This document shows, piece after piece, positions 43,901-56,500 of a stretch of DNA of 64,000 bases. Source of the DNA: Glandiceps talaboti. Taxonomy: Eukaryota; Hemichordata; Enteropneusta; Spengelidae. The stretch covers positions 7,676,842 to 7,740,841 of the forward strand of contig NC_135549.1 of the NCBI RefSeq assembly GCF_964340395.1, in the 5' to 3' direction. Every line of letters starts with the position of its first letter. Within the stretch, counting starts at the first letter, position 1. A program made the translations under genes and the position numbers. Below the pieces are notes generated by a model that saw nothing but the letters and a program-made list of their open reading frames with translations, did not search any database and was not told the origin of the DNA.

Positions 43901-44710
43901 TTCTGCAGCTGCAGCTTCTTTATCCTCACCTTCTTCTGGTTTTTCTTCAGAATCCTTATTTTCATCTGTTTCTTCCTTTACACCATCTGTTGTTTCCTGA
44001 TTTTGTTCTGTTTCTTTCACATCCCCTCCATCTGCATTTTCATCTTCTTTAGTTTCACCTTCTCCCACTGTCTCTGTCTGCTCAGCCCCTTCCTCTGCTG
44101 TTTCCTTTTGTTCCCCCTCACCCTCAATTGTTTCCTTTTGTTCCCCTTCACCCTCAACTGTTTCCTTTTGTTCCCCTTCCCCTTCTACAGGTTCCTTCTT
44201 TTCACCCTCACCCTCTTCATTTTCTTTTGGCCCAGCCTCACCCTCAGTAGTTTCCTTCTGTTCCCCCTCCCCCTCTACTGTCTCTTTTTGTTCCTCTCCC
44301 TCTACTGTCTCCTTTTGTTCCTCTGCACCCTCTACTTTCTCTTTTTGTTCCTCTCCACCCTCTCCTGTCTCTTTTTGTTCCTCTGCACCCTCTACTTTCT
44401 CCTTTTGTTCCTCTCCACCCTCTCCTGTCTCTTTTTGTTCCTCTCCACCCTCTACTGTCTCTTTTTGTTCCTCCCCACCCTCTGCTGTTTCTGTTTGCTC
44501 AGGTTCAGCTGTTTCAGTTTCTTGAGGGGGTGTCTCTTCTACATTTTCAGTTGGTTCAGTCTCTTTATTTTCCTCATCAACCGCTGGTTGTTCTGCTGCA
44601 TCTGCAGCACCATCTCCTTGTGCATCTTCTACATTTTCATTGTCATTCTGTTCTTGTGCTGGTGGTTCATCCTGTGCATCTTTCACCTGTTGATTTTCTT
44701 CATCTGCCAT
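37995..44710 (-). CDS. IQUB: IQ and ubiquitin-like domain-containing protein
   Basis: Ten coding exons: 43471-44710, 42819-43121, 42148-42479, 41341-41551, 40999-41174, 40397-40567, 39936-40112, 39535-39783, 39010-39195 and 37995-38165. They total 3216 nt in frame, about 1071 aa. Exon 1 is an acidic Glu/Gln/Lys repeat region. Exon 2 holds the ubiquitin-like domain. Exon 4 has the IQ-type motif [13 protein letters not shown] followed by a charged coiled coil. Exons 6-10 hold the conserved IQUB C-terminus, including [13 protein letters not shown] and [14 protein letters not shown], and end [15 protein letters not shown] is known as a ciliary/sperm axoneme protein linked to radial spokes. Human IQUB is about 790 aa; the extra length here is the acidic N-terminus. 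Start: ATG at 44710, after an acceptor at 44727. Confidence 0.92.
39535..39783 (-). CDS. IQUB: IQUB exon 8, Cys-rich conserved segment
   Basis: Contains two CxxC pairs: [11 protein letters not shown] and [10 protein letters not shown], a possible zinc knuckle. The donor GTTGGT is weak. Phase 0-0. Confidence 0.85.
41341..41551 (-). CDS. IQUB: IQUB exon 4, IQ motif
   Basis: [15 protein letters not shown] fits the IQxxxRGxxxR calmodulin-binding pattern loosely. It is followed by an Arg/Glu/Lys-rich helix ([20 protein letters not shown]). Confidence 0.85.
42819..43121 (-). CDS. IQUB: IQUB exon 2, ubiquitin-like domain
   Basis: [53 protein letters not shown] and ATVQLEM follow the ubiquitin beta-grasp order, with the [15 protein letters not shown] segment diagnostic. 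No C-terminal Gly-Gly, so it is not a conjugated modifier. Confidence 0.92.
43471..44710 (-). CDS. IQUB: IQUB exon 1, acidic repeat region
   Basis: About 413 residues of low complexity. The middle holds many copies of [12 protein letters not shown]-like units of 8-13 residues; the rest is Glu/Ala/Asp-rich. The start MADEENQQ has a true ATG. The long antisense and +1 frames here are shadows. Confidence 0.88.
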
Positions 44711-47361
44711 TGTTGTTGATTTGATGACTGAAATGATGGATAGACAATTCAAATGTTAGAATGGCTTGCATCTCAAGTCATGAGTTTACAAGTTGATCAT
44801 CTCATACTGATTTTGGTATGATCATTTCAAATTACCACTCTGAACTGTTTCGTCAATGGTTGCAGAACTCCTGCAGTGACTAACACACTTGACACTGTTC
44901 CTAAACCATGTTTAGGGAAGTGTTGCAAACATAAATAAAGTAAATACATGTATACTTGCGACAAGTTGCAATTTTTCATACATTAAGAAATTGCATCTTT
45001 TCCTATCATCATAGAAAATAATTTGTTTTCTATTGTGTTTCTTTGTTTGCTTGCTTTATTCTTCAAATATGACAATTTATATGACAATGATGTTCAGCAA
45101 ATCGGCCACAGATATGGAATTCTGAAAGAACTGTCACATATCATCATAAATAATAATGTATGACATTAAAATGAATGGGTAAAAAATGACAAATTAACAA
45201 AATATCTTTTCACCATCTATAGTGATCTACAATGCTACCTCGAGTCATATCTGAGATTTTTTAAATTACCCTACGAATACATTTGTAGTTTTAACTACAC
45301 TGAGCATGAAATTGGGTCACGACGCACTAGGTAAATTAAATAAATATAATATGTAATAATGTTTATTCTTCAAGTTGATTTTTAACAAAACAATTTTGCT
45401 GTGTTTATAATCGGAAAACTTATCTGAGGAAGTGTATATACCTCAATAAGCTTAGATTATGCACAGTGCATTTATTCCCGGCAACCACGGAACTGTTGTG
45501 ACACTAGCACTGTTCGATGCATGATAAATTGCCCTTTCTGTCTGTCTGTGGGCAATGACAACATATGACTCCTCCCAAAACATTCGCACAAAACATTTCA
45601 TTGGTATTATGGTATGATATTCTGAGAGCTATGCAATTATCTGATGAAACTATAGAAAGTAACGCTATATCTACACAATTAATTTTGCATTGAGTACTTG
45701 ACTAAAGTTTGCTGCTATGTAAAGACTGTATCCCCGGCTGATAGTGATAATGACTGACCCCGTGACAAATACTGTACAAAATTTACATTTAAGACGCCAT
45801 ACAAATGAAAAATTCGTTAACAGCATCATGCAAATATACTTAAGTTATCTGATTCTTACCTTGTTACGAAGAAATGTGTTTCTTTCGCGAAATATTTGTA
45901 AAACTTTGGCTTTAGTGTCGGATCTCTCCGAACGATCACACAGAAGACATGGCTGTTGTGAACGAGCAGTGTTTGTGATGACGTATCGTTTCTAAGGATA
46001 CGAAGAAAATGTAACAGGTTGTTTAATTGGGTACAGTGTCGGGTGAATGAAGGTAACGCGACTCTTATCCAATCAATGAAGCCGTTGCTTGTACAGTTTG
46101 GAAACATATCTATATCCGGTTTGCTCGACTACTCGGTTAACCTCGGCGTTTTCCGGAGATCGCCATAACAACAAATTCGCAAAAGGTACATGAAGTTCTG
46201 GCGAGCCACACTTCACAAGATACAACGCCTGTGTGAAATTTTAAGGATGCGTTAATTGACCAAGTGGTTTCGCTTACAGTTCCCCGATCAAATTATATCG
46301 TTCGCCCCGGCATTCGAGTAAACCGACAAGGTTAGTACCATCGATTTGTTGTTTATACTGTCTGACGCACTGATGGCAGCCATGATTGAACAAGTTAGTT
46401 GGTCCTGTAAACCATTGGTGTTTTGTTACATGAATGGTCGTTAGAATTGCACCACAATAACGTAGCTAACTGAAATTATGATCACCACTAGCAGAATTGA
46501 CCGTACATTTTTAATAGACCTTTACCTGATTTACACTGAATTAAGGTCAAGAGTGTAGTTTTGAGTAAATCTGAACAAAATTAAAAACTCTCCACATAAT
46601 TACTCTCAATTATTCAATAGACAGCCTTGTTATTGACAATCTGCAAGTCATCTGTGCTGTGTCATCTCAAGTGGTATTTTTTTGTTACCAGTTCAAAGAT
46701 CACATTCACAATTAAGAAGAATGTCCATTTTCATATCATTGTGGAAAACTTGTCAATATATTCCCCATTACATACCAAATTGTTCAAGTCTAACCTAAGT
46801 GTAGTGGTTTTACTCACAAGTTCATGAACAAGTTAAGCAGCTGGCAATAGAAAACTTTGGGTGATTTATTTTCAAAAAAAGAAACAGATTTACAGTATTA
46901 TGTATAGTGCTTGTTTTGGTAATGGTTTTGATGCAAAGTGTATTATGGAAATCTTACTTTCATGATGTAGTTTTCTATTTTCATAGATATTATAATATAT
47001 TTTTGTAGTTGGAAAACCAGGCCATTCAACTTTGACAGAATACTGTGACTGTATAATATGCCATGAAATCTGCATAAATCCATTCCATGTGTTACTGTAA
47101 TACATCCAGGGCCATACCTTGAGCATTATGTGTTTGTGAACGCAGATCATTTTCTCAGGACATGAATATTTTGAGGTTTGAAAATGATAACAGGAAAGTA
47201 AAAAGTTGTGACGTAGTTCTGCTGCATCATGGCATTTGGTCAACTTTGGTAAGATTATTTATTGATTAGTTATTGACTGGTAGCAGTAGCCCTCCAAAGA
47301 AACTATTTGTCACATCACATTATGGGGTTTATTAACTTTAATGACACTTTCATTATTACAG
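44711..47361. promoter_or_regulatory. Shared 5' region of IQUB and DNAH12
   Basis: Minus strand: a likely non-coding IQUB exon ends at 45860 with donor GTAAGAAT and extends up to about 46.1 kb. Plus strand: a likely non-coding DNAH12 exon ends at 46330 with donor GTTAGTAC. The gap between is about 100-200 bp and holds a CCAAT at about 46070, TTCCGGAG at 46151 and an imperfect X-box ATCGCCATAACAAC at 46159-46172. The head-to-head layout suggests a bidirectional ciliary promoter. Confidence 0.5.
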
Positions 47362-50300
47362 ATGTCTTCGTCAATGTCACCCGCCCATCGACAGAGAGCA
47401 GCTAATGGCTCTGCCTCACGCAATGGACCAGTTAGAAATGGTCTACCACCAGGGGGGCGATCAAGTCCCAATACAAATGGCGTACACCTACCCCCCATAA
47501 CATCAGCAGCAACCTCAGCCAACACATCCAGAATGATAACTCAAAGTAAATTAATGACGTACAGGAGAGCTGAAGAAATGCAAGCATTATTAAGAGACAT
47601 TATGAATGAAAAAGCAATGAGTAGCTATGAAGACACAGCAGAAATGAACCAGAGAAGACCAAGCAAGTCACCAGAACCAGACTATCCCAAAGAGGTGAGT
47701 TTAATTATTCTGTCCTAAACCAATGTGGAAATCACATGGTTAGAGTAACTGCCATATGATTCAGATATATTGTAGTCTTAGTATTATCTCAGCTTACAAA
47801 TAAAATGTTGAAATACAGAAAATATGATTTCCTAAATTTAAGTGAAGACTGGAAGTAGTGTAAACGTTGACTAGATGCATCAGAGATTTATTATGAGAAT
47901 TTTGCAGTGATGTACAGTACCATGTATAGGTTTTAGGCTGCAATGAGCCCACCTCCACATTGTGGGTAAAATGCAGCTCAGTAATAATGGTAATTTAGAG
48001 CTCTCTTGAAAGTAAAAAAAAAAAAGCTGTAAGAAACTGTTACATGGAAGTCTGTAGTCTATATGAAAATCATTGCGATTCTTAGTGATAACCAAGTATG
48101 TCTCTTCTCCATTTACCTACATTAGCTACAATGTAGTAATTGGACTTTCTTTTGAAATTATGATTATTTCCAGATTTACAGTATTGTCAATTTCATTTGT
48201 TTTATACCAATTATGTAATATTATTCCAAACTGATCATGATAGTGATACCAACATTAACTTTACACATTGATAACAACTTGTTTTATCGAGAACCAAACC
48301 CAACAAATGTCTAAAATCTACAAACCTGACATCTTTTATGTTATTACATTACTTATAATAGCTATGAAATCTGTAACTAGTTTGAAAAATATAGGATATT
48401 GTTTGTGGAAGATTAAGAAAGTAACAATATTTTTCTTTCTTTTTTCTCTCCTGAATGTCGTTTGTTCCCTTGTACTTTTCTTTTATTGTCATTACTTTCG
48501 TTGTTTCTCTGTTCCTAAATTTTATCTTATCATTCCCCTTGGTGTCTCGTATGTCATATTTCTGTACCCCTTGTCTTGTGTCTTGTTCCATTTTGTCCCA
48601 CTCTGTTCATTTCACTGTGTGTTCTTGTCAACCATGTCATTGTCACTGCTATGGAATGGTTGAATGTCAAACTTGAACACGGATAAAAAAAACACACAGA
48701 TGATGAGCAAAGACAGACGACTCAGAGTGAGTAAACTTATAACAATATTACATACAAGAACAACAGTCACTAGCATGGAACTATATTATTCTGTTCGGTA
48801 TATTGAAATATCAATTCAATGTACCACTGAAGTTGCAATTATTTGTGCCTCATAACAAGCACACTCAAAAATTGACAAATTACAAATGCACATGAAATTT
48901 AAGATTTAGTTATTGCAATGTTTTGCATGATGAATTTATATTTTATACTCTAGTAACTGTGAGTACTGGATTACTCTTTATAAATAGTCAAAATGATACA
49001 AATATGTTGTCAGTTTGAATGGCATAGACTTTTTGAGTTAACATTGGACAATACAAACATTTCTGCCAGTAGAAAACAAAGTAAGAACAAGACAATGTTC
49101 TTTTCATTACTAATTATCCTATTGTCACATGTAATATTTCAGATGAACTATCAGTTCATGAGGCAATGTGTAGAAAGTGGACCTATTGTGGATATGGAAC
49201 AGCACTGGTTTGAGTCTATACTCACAATGATTCCAGCCAAATTAAAACAAAATCCAAGTATGAAACAGTATATCTTGGAATTATTTGCTGAAGTGAAAAA
49301 AGACTACAAAGTCAGTATGAAGAGATCTATGGGTAAGATTTTCACTTGTTATTTATTAGAGTGGCATTTTTTCATTTTATATGATCTACCTAGCTGATGG
49401 ACATTTTTGATTAACTATTACTAGGTTAAACAAAAATTATTACACTAATACTACATGACAAATCAAATCAAGAACTCTGAGTATGCCAACTTAGAAATGA
49501 TGCACCCGTTTTTGAAAGAGCTTTAACAGTGTTTGCAAGTGTTGACATTGAGTACATAATTATGTTTTGGTTTGTTCACAGTTCAACATGTTCTTGTTAA
49601 ACCAGAGGTCAAAGGATTAGAAAACGACACAACGGGAAAACTGCCTGAAGAACCTAGGTATATGTTATGTCAATTATCTTTGATTTCTAGCTGTTCTATG
49701 TGATTGAGAGATAACACAACAGTCATTCTACATCAACTTGTCTGTCCATCACTTTCTAGTTTTAAATGGCAATAGGTAAATCAACTTTACCAGCAAGTAC
49801 AGTTGTTTGAATTTGTAACATATCAAAAGTAGTACCGATAATAGTCAAATTTAATGAGTTGTTTTCTAAGTTTTTTCCACAGAATTTAATGTAATTTTAT
49901 CAAAACGTATGTTTTCTGTACAACATCATTATTGCATTTTGATACAATTTCTCTATTTACGTATCAGTGGCTTGGACTACTCTAGTCCATGGAGAGAAGA
50001 CTTCAATGCTAACAAAGAAGAAATCAGAAACACCCTGTACATCACACATCCATCAATGCAGACAGTGTTGAGAAAGTGTCAATATAGTCTTGGCAAGTTA
50101 CTCTTAGTAGACCTATCAACACTGCGTGCTGCTGGACCCATTGAAATTGAACATCTGAAGAACAATGTCATTCTGGACTTAGAGAAAACAGAGGAGAGAC
50201 TCAGTCATAGGTATGGTTAACAATAATGCATCCACATTCACAAATTATTGCCAAGTAACTTGCTGAACCATACTCCTGCCTCAAAAAAATGTTTACAACA

Positions 50301-50584
50301 ACTAAGCTGCAGGAACGCACAAAATAGTGTTGTGTACTAGTAGAGACCTACATATAATTTGTAAAAAAATAATGGCAAGATGATTTTGAAAAAAATTCAA
50401 ATCTGAACCTTTCAAATATGCATTCAGTATTTTACTTTGACTTATTTTATTGTCTTCTTTTAATGTTTTCAGTTGGTGGCCAGAAGTCCTCAATGTATTT
50501 GTAGATAAAAACAAGTTTCGTGAGATTCGTGGAGATAGATTAGACCATTTCTACAACAGTGTACAGACTTTGATATCCAACCAG
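47362..50584 (+). CDS. DNAH12: DNAH12 exons 1-5, N-terminal tail
   Basis: Exon 1 begins [17 protein letters not shown], a disordered leader, then [16 protein letters not shown] and PDYPKE. Exon 2 has [12 protein letters not shown] and exon 4 [12 protein letters not shown]. This variable tail binds intermediate/light chains and docking partners in dyneins. Confidence 0.88.
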
Positions 50585-53500
50585 GTGAGATAACTGTATT
50601 TGTAGTGATTAACTAGCTTACTGAAAACACCATATCTGTATCTGTGTCTTTATCTGTACCTGTATCTGTTCACAGCAAGACAGTGTTATTATACAATATG
50701 TCATATGTAATTGTCATATCTGTAATGTTGTTGTTGTATCAACAAAAATTAATTTATCATTGTAGTTGGTGTTGTTTTGATGTGTATTTTACCATCAAGT
50801 GAACCATCATGTAAAATTTGTATTGTATCGTATTGTATTGTATCGTATCACATCTCATATTGTATCGTGTTGTATTGTATGTATTGTAAAACATTACATT
50901 GCATCACATGATGTCATCACATCACACGCCATACAGTACACAACCACTGTTCATGATAATCTTAATCTTGTGTGGTATTGTATCTTACCGTATTGTATTG
51001 TATTGTATTGTATTGTATTGTAAAACATTACATTGCATGACATCACATGACATACACTACACAACCTCTGTTCATGATAATTTTTATCTTGTGTGGTATT
51101 GTATCTTATTGTATTGTATTGTATTGTAAAACATTACATTGCATGACATCACATGACATACACTACATACCCATCCATTGTTCATGATAATCTTAATCTT
51201 ATGTTCTTCGTTATACATTTCAAGTGCATGCAAGAATTTGATTCCTATGTAGAGAGTCCACAGTTTCATGGTGATGTCCTAAATGATTCTTATTTCTGTG
51301 AATATCATTGTCAGCTCACATAGAGTAATATTCAGATACATAAATCCCAAGAAATAATTGAAATCTTCAAAAAAAACAAAAAATCAAGTAAAGCATAGAC
51401 CCTCCACCATGTTGGTGGAGGGTGTATGAGTAAAGTAAATACTTCCCATAACAGTAATGACACATGATGAAAGGTATCAAATTATAATGTAACATATCTG
51501 TAATAAAGTCACTGTAACTTTTAATATCACCATAACTCAATATGGTTCAGTATCCCATCCAAAATTCAATTTTTGGATGACATGCTGGCACCATCATTTG
51601 TCTATCGCATGTATTGTAAATCTAATAAGATTTTTTTTCTTCTCTTTTTTTCCTTCCACACCCAGCTCAAAGACTTGATAGTACGGACAATAGAAGCATG
51701 GGTGGCTCTCTTTGATCTTGATGATAAACAATTTCTTCCCATCTTTAAGATGGAATTGACATTTGATAATGACAAGATGGAGTTCTACCCATACTTCTCT
51801 GATTTAGAGGAATGCCTGCTATTTGTTGTCGCACAAATTACAAAGACAATGCAGGCAATCCCCACCGTACAATCATGGCTATCAGGCACAAATGAGCTCT
51901 CCTTCATTGATGCCAGCACAGCTGAACATGTTCTGAATTTTGCAAAAACTCAACTCAAGCAAGCCGCCAAGATCAACTTTGAAGGACCAGAAGCCCATTT
52001 ACAGTCGTACAGTAAGTCAATATGGTATTTCTGTCTTGTGTGAAAAATAGATGTTATACCAGCTATATTTGGATGATTGTGATATTAAGCAGGACCAGGA
52101 AAGTATGAATGGTTTTAACTAAGTTAGCTATTAAACACTTTTCCGAGAGGTTGTAAATAATGTGTCCAATGAGTAGACACCTCTTAATAAGTTTGTCAGT
52201 AACTGATTATGGGGAGGTTAACGTGTGTCTTTAGTAATACATCATATATAACATTTGTATGTGTCATTACAGTGGACAAGTATAATTTCCTATGTAATGG
52301 AGAAGCCTTGGCTAAAGTCAACCAGTTTCTAGAAGAAGAGCACGACTTTGCAGATTATTGCCAGGTAATCTATGGTACATTCTGACTTTGTGTGTTTATC
52401 ATTTTCATCTAATATTACATGTCTTTTCTCATCGGTAACATTTTATTTTTGTTAATAGTCATGGACAATTTGATAGAGTTTTGTTCTTCCTTTCTTGTAA
52501 TCACAAATGCAAATGCTATTCACATTTATGAATTACATAATTATCAAATGAAAGTTTGATTTCAATGTTCTTGCAGTCACTTGTCACATTATATTCATTG
52601 TCTGTAAGAGCTGATATTTTAGGAATAGTTTCCAATTCCTGTGTTTTCCATTGTAGTACATTGAAGAATTCCGTGACCATGCCAGGGAGATTATGGGATT
52701 AGATTCCATAGCACACTTTGACATGGTCAGACTGGATTGTGAGGATTTGAAGAGAGGTCTAGCTGAGAAATCTAGAGGTTATGCTGATATGCTCCTACAA
52801 CAATTGTCTTCTAACCACATGGATGAAAACAAAGCGTAAGATGATATTTGTATCATTTTTAGTGGGCCTTACTTTATATTTGAAACTTTTATCATATGAA
52901 AATATCCCTTAACAGAAAAAGAAGTGCTCATGAATTTTTGTTAAATTTGACCCTGTTTAGTTTTATGACTTCACCTTTGCAGCATATATGCAACCAAGGT
53001 TCTGTGTATACTTATCAATATAAATGGCTTGCAGTATATTTTGAGATCAGGAAAGGTTGTTTTTTTACTTTGTCGATGTAGTCAATACTCTCTTGTGCAT
53101 CAGTACATGTAATTTTCAGTACTACCGTAGTATTTCATCATGTCAGTGCAATAAGATCATACCAACTATACAGTTGTATAGCCGATAAGATCATATTGCA
53201 CTGATGCAATGATTTGTGCATCTTGTTGATCAGCATTGCCTTCATCTTCATTCTTTCAGTATCTGTGAGGAATTTGAGACAATGAAAGCCCGTGCGTTGA
53301 AGGTCCCTGAGACATCAGAAGAATTGGTTGATATGGTATCCTACATTGAGAAAGCTCGTATTGATGGAATCAAGGCACTCAATGAGAGAATTCAAGAACA
53401 ACAAAAACGTCTGAGTTTCTTACTGGATGTCTATTTCTTTCCACAAGAACACATTGACTTGAATTGTGTGGTGATGACGTGGCCAGTCAACATCAGACCA

Positions 53501-56500
53501 GTCTTTGATGAAAACGATGATGTGAGTTTTAATTTTCATTACAGAACTACTGAACTTTCTGGAGACTATCAATATTTATGATATGGTTAAAAAAGACAAT
53601 GAGAAAATATACAGATGCAATATAACACTTGAAATAACCATATTTGTCATATTTTGACCACATTTTAGAGGTAATTTGATATGCTTTTCAGTGCAAATGT
53701 ATAGAGAAGGATACAGATTAGTACGGTAACATTTAAAAGTGGTCTGGGTATTTTTTTTCTATTTTGAAAAGAAATATCAAGATTAATAATATAATTTTAG
53801 AGCTATTTGTATACAATATAGATATTTTGTTCAGTTTGTACAATACTTGTTTATTACCAGCAACCTGGTCTTTATTGTAATAAATTGTGATTCTTTTCCT
53901 TGATAGCTTGTGGAGGATGCCAAGAAGAAGGGAGAGAGAGAGTTATTAGAGAAGAGAGAAAAGGTGATGTTAGAGTTGGAGAAACTGAAGAGACGTGTAG
54001 AAGAGTTTGCAGAGTACGGTGAACTAGATATGATGGTGCAATACGTCAATGATGTCAGGGCAGTGCAGAAAAGGGTGGCTGATGCACAGGAGAGTATCGG
54101 CTATATCAACAAAGTAAGTGTCTTAATCCATCATAGTTTATTTTATTCATTATGTATTCATTACAAAGTTGATGTTTGGATAGTCTTAGTCTGTTATACT
54201 TCTGTTGGGTTATAATACAGATATAATTGTGATACAGTAAAAATGGTGCTGGTGTTTCCTATGGAAAAATTTGTTTTTCCAGACAGCTGGTTTTGGATTC
54301 AGAGGTATACTGAAGATGAAATGCAATGACAAGCGACAATGAATCTGAGACTCATCAAAACCTTTCTTGTGTTTTTTTATCGTAGGAGGAAACTCTGTAC
54401 AAATGGGACAAAACCAACTATCCAGAGGTTGATGAAATCACATTATCTATTGAGCCCTACCAACGTCTCTTTGCTTTAGTTGTCAAGTGGCAGAGAGCAG
54501 ACAAAAAGTAAGAACTTACTAAAAGTATATCATTGACAAACATATCTTGTAATGTTTCTTGTTAGTAATTCTAGCTGAAATCTCACTGCGTTTGATGATG
54601 TAGCCGTGGTACAGAAACATGACATGGCTGAAACTATCCATTGACTTTATAGAGTTCATATGGCAAGGTATAGTTAAACATGTTAAAAGTATGTATTTTA
54701 CTAGTGAAAAAGGAAATTGCTAAAGTTTGCATGTCATCACAGTAAATATTATAAGATTATTAATTTGTTTGTCAACAGATGGATGGATGGTGCCTTCTTA
54801 GAATTAAACTCCGAGGCTATTGAAGGTGAGGTGGATGAATTCTGGAGAGAAATTTACAAAATTACCAAAGTATTTGTCAACCAAAGAAAGAAAGATGAAG
54901 CAGAGAAGTCTAAAAATGCTCCAACAAAACGTCGCAGACCTGGTGAAGCAGAAGAGAAGAAGGAAGATGAACCAGGCATGGCAGCTTTGAATGTGTGTAA
55001 CACAATCCAGGAACAAGTCAAAGAATTCAAGGTAACACAACACCCTTTGTAATCTCTTCTCTTCTACCTACAGATATGTTTACTGTGTTTTCTGTTTACC
55101 CAAGAGAGTGAAATTGTGTATGTCTCAAAGCAAGGTGTGACAGAACACTTGTTTACTACTTACAATATGATGCAGGTTTGCTAGTCTATAAACTCCAGCA
55201 TGTAATTCCTTGGAGTGGGAAAATCTATGATACATTTAATATACAAATGTGTTTAAAGTAAACTTGTGTTGCTCCTATTGATAAACCTATGTAGAACTGG
55301 TGAAGTTGAAAGTTAAAGCAAAACATGGAAATCATCATGATAAGAAAGGTTGAGTTTCTTTTTTTTATCTCTTCTGTACATAGGACTACATACCGGTCGT
55401 CTCAACATTATGTAACCCTGGCTTAAGAGGCAGGCATTGGGAAAAGATGTCCGGCATTGCAGGTTTTGATATGACACCAGACACTGGTACTACTTTGAGA
55501 AAAGTACTCAAAAAGAATCTCGATCCATATATGGAAGAATTCGAAACTATCAGTGCTGGAGCCAGCAAGGTAATATAACAGGACAGTCTCAGTGTTGTAT
55601 TTCAAATTTAGCGGATGACTAGCTGATTTCAAACACTTAGAAACTTTTCATCTACCTGAATATGTGTAGTCAGTAACAGACACATTTGTAATATACGTGA
55701 TACCACTCGAAGAGTCAAAATAATCACTGAGAATACGTCCACATTTTCACTAGCATCTTATTGTCATCATCAGGGGCATACAATAATGTGCTGATATCAG
55801 TCGTCTCACTAGTGTAAGATGCATTCACTTCTTTTACATGTTTACACACATCTTAATATCTGTATGTTTTGGATGATGTCATTCAAGTGTAAGTAGTCAG
55901 ATTTTGAGATCATTGATTTATGTCTTTTGGTGATGTCATACATTTGTGCACTCTGTACACATGTCACTCATTTATGTGTACTTAAATGTGATGTCATGTA
56001 TTTCTGTGTTTCAGGAATACTCCCTGGAAAAAGCTCTGCAGAAGATGGTGGATGAATGGGAAGAGATTGTGTTTTCATTGGTCGACTACAGAGACACAGG
56101 TGTTAAGATCTTAGCCTCAGTGGATGATATTCAGACACTGCTAGATGATCAAATTGTAAAAACACAAACAATGAGAGGATCACCGTTCATCAAACCATTT
56201 GAAAAAGAAATCAAGGTAAACGGAGTCAAAATTTGCCTCATATGAGTCAAATTATCAAGTAATGTGATAAATGTCAATTTACATCAACATTTTGTATGCC
56301 AATCATAGTGCAGTTACATCAAACAAAATCACAATATAAAATTGAGTCTTTGTATTTGATTCTATATTGTTTCTGTTCTGCTGGTTACAACACTTAGAAA
56401 AATTTTGTACTAAGATGGATACTATGATGTGTGTATTTTCCAGGAATGGGAAGAAAAACTGATCCGAGTGCAGGAAACCATTGATGAGTGGCTGAAAGTA

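Noticed and set aside
43517-44719. 400-codon hydrophobic Phe/Leu/Cys-rich plus-strand frame that looks like a membrane protein
   Set aside because: It is the antisense of the Glu/Lys-rich IQUB exon; GAA/GAG codons read as TTC/CTC.
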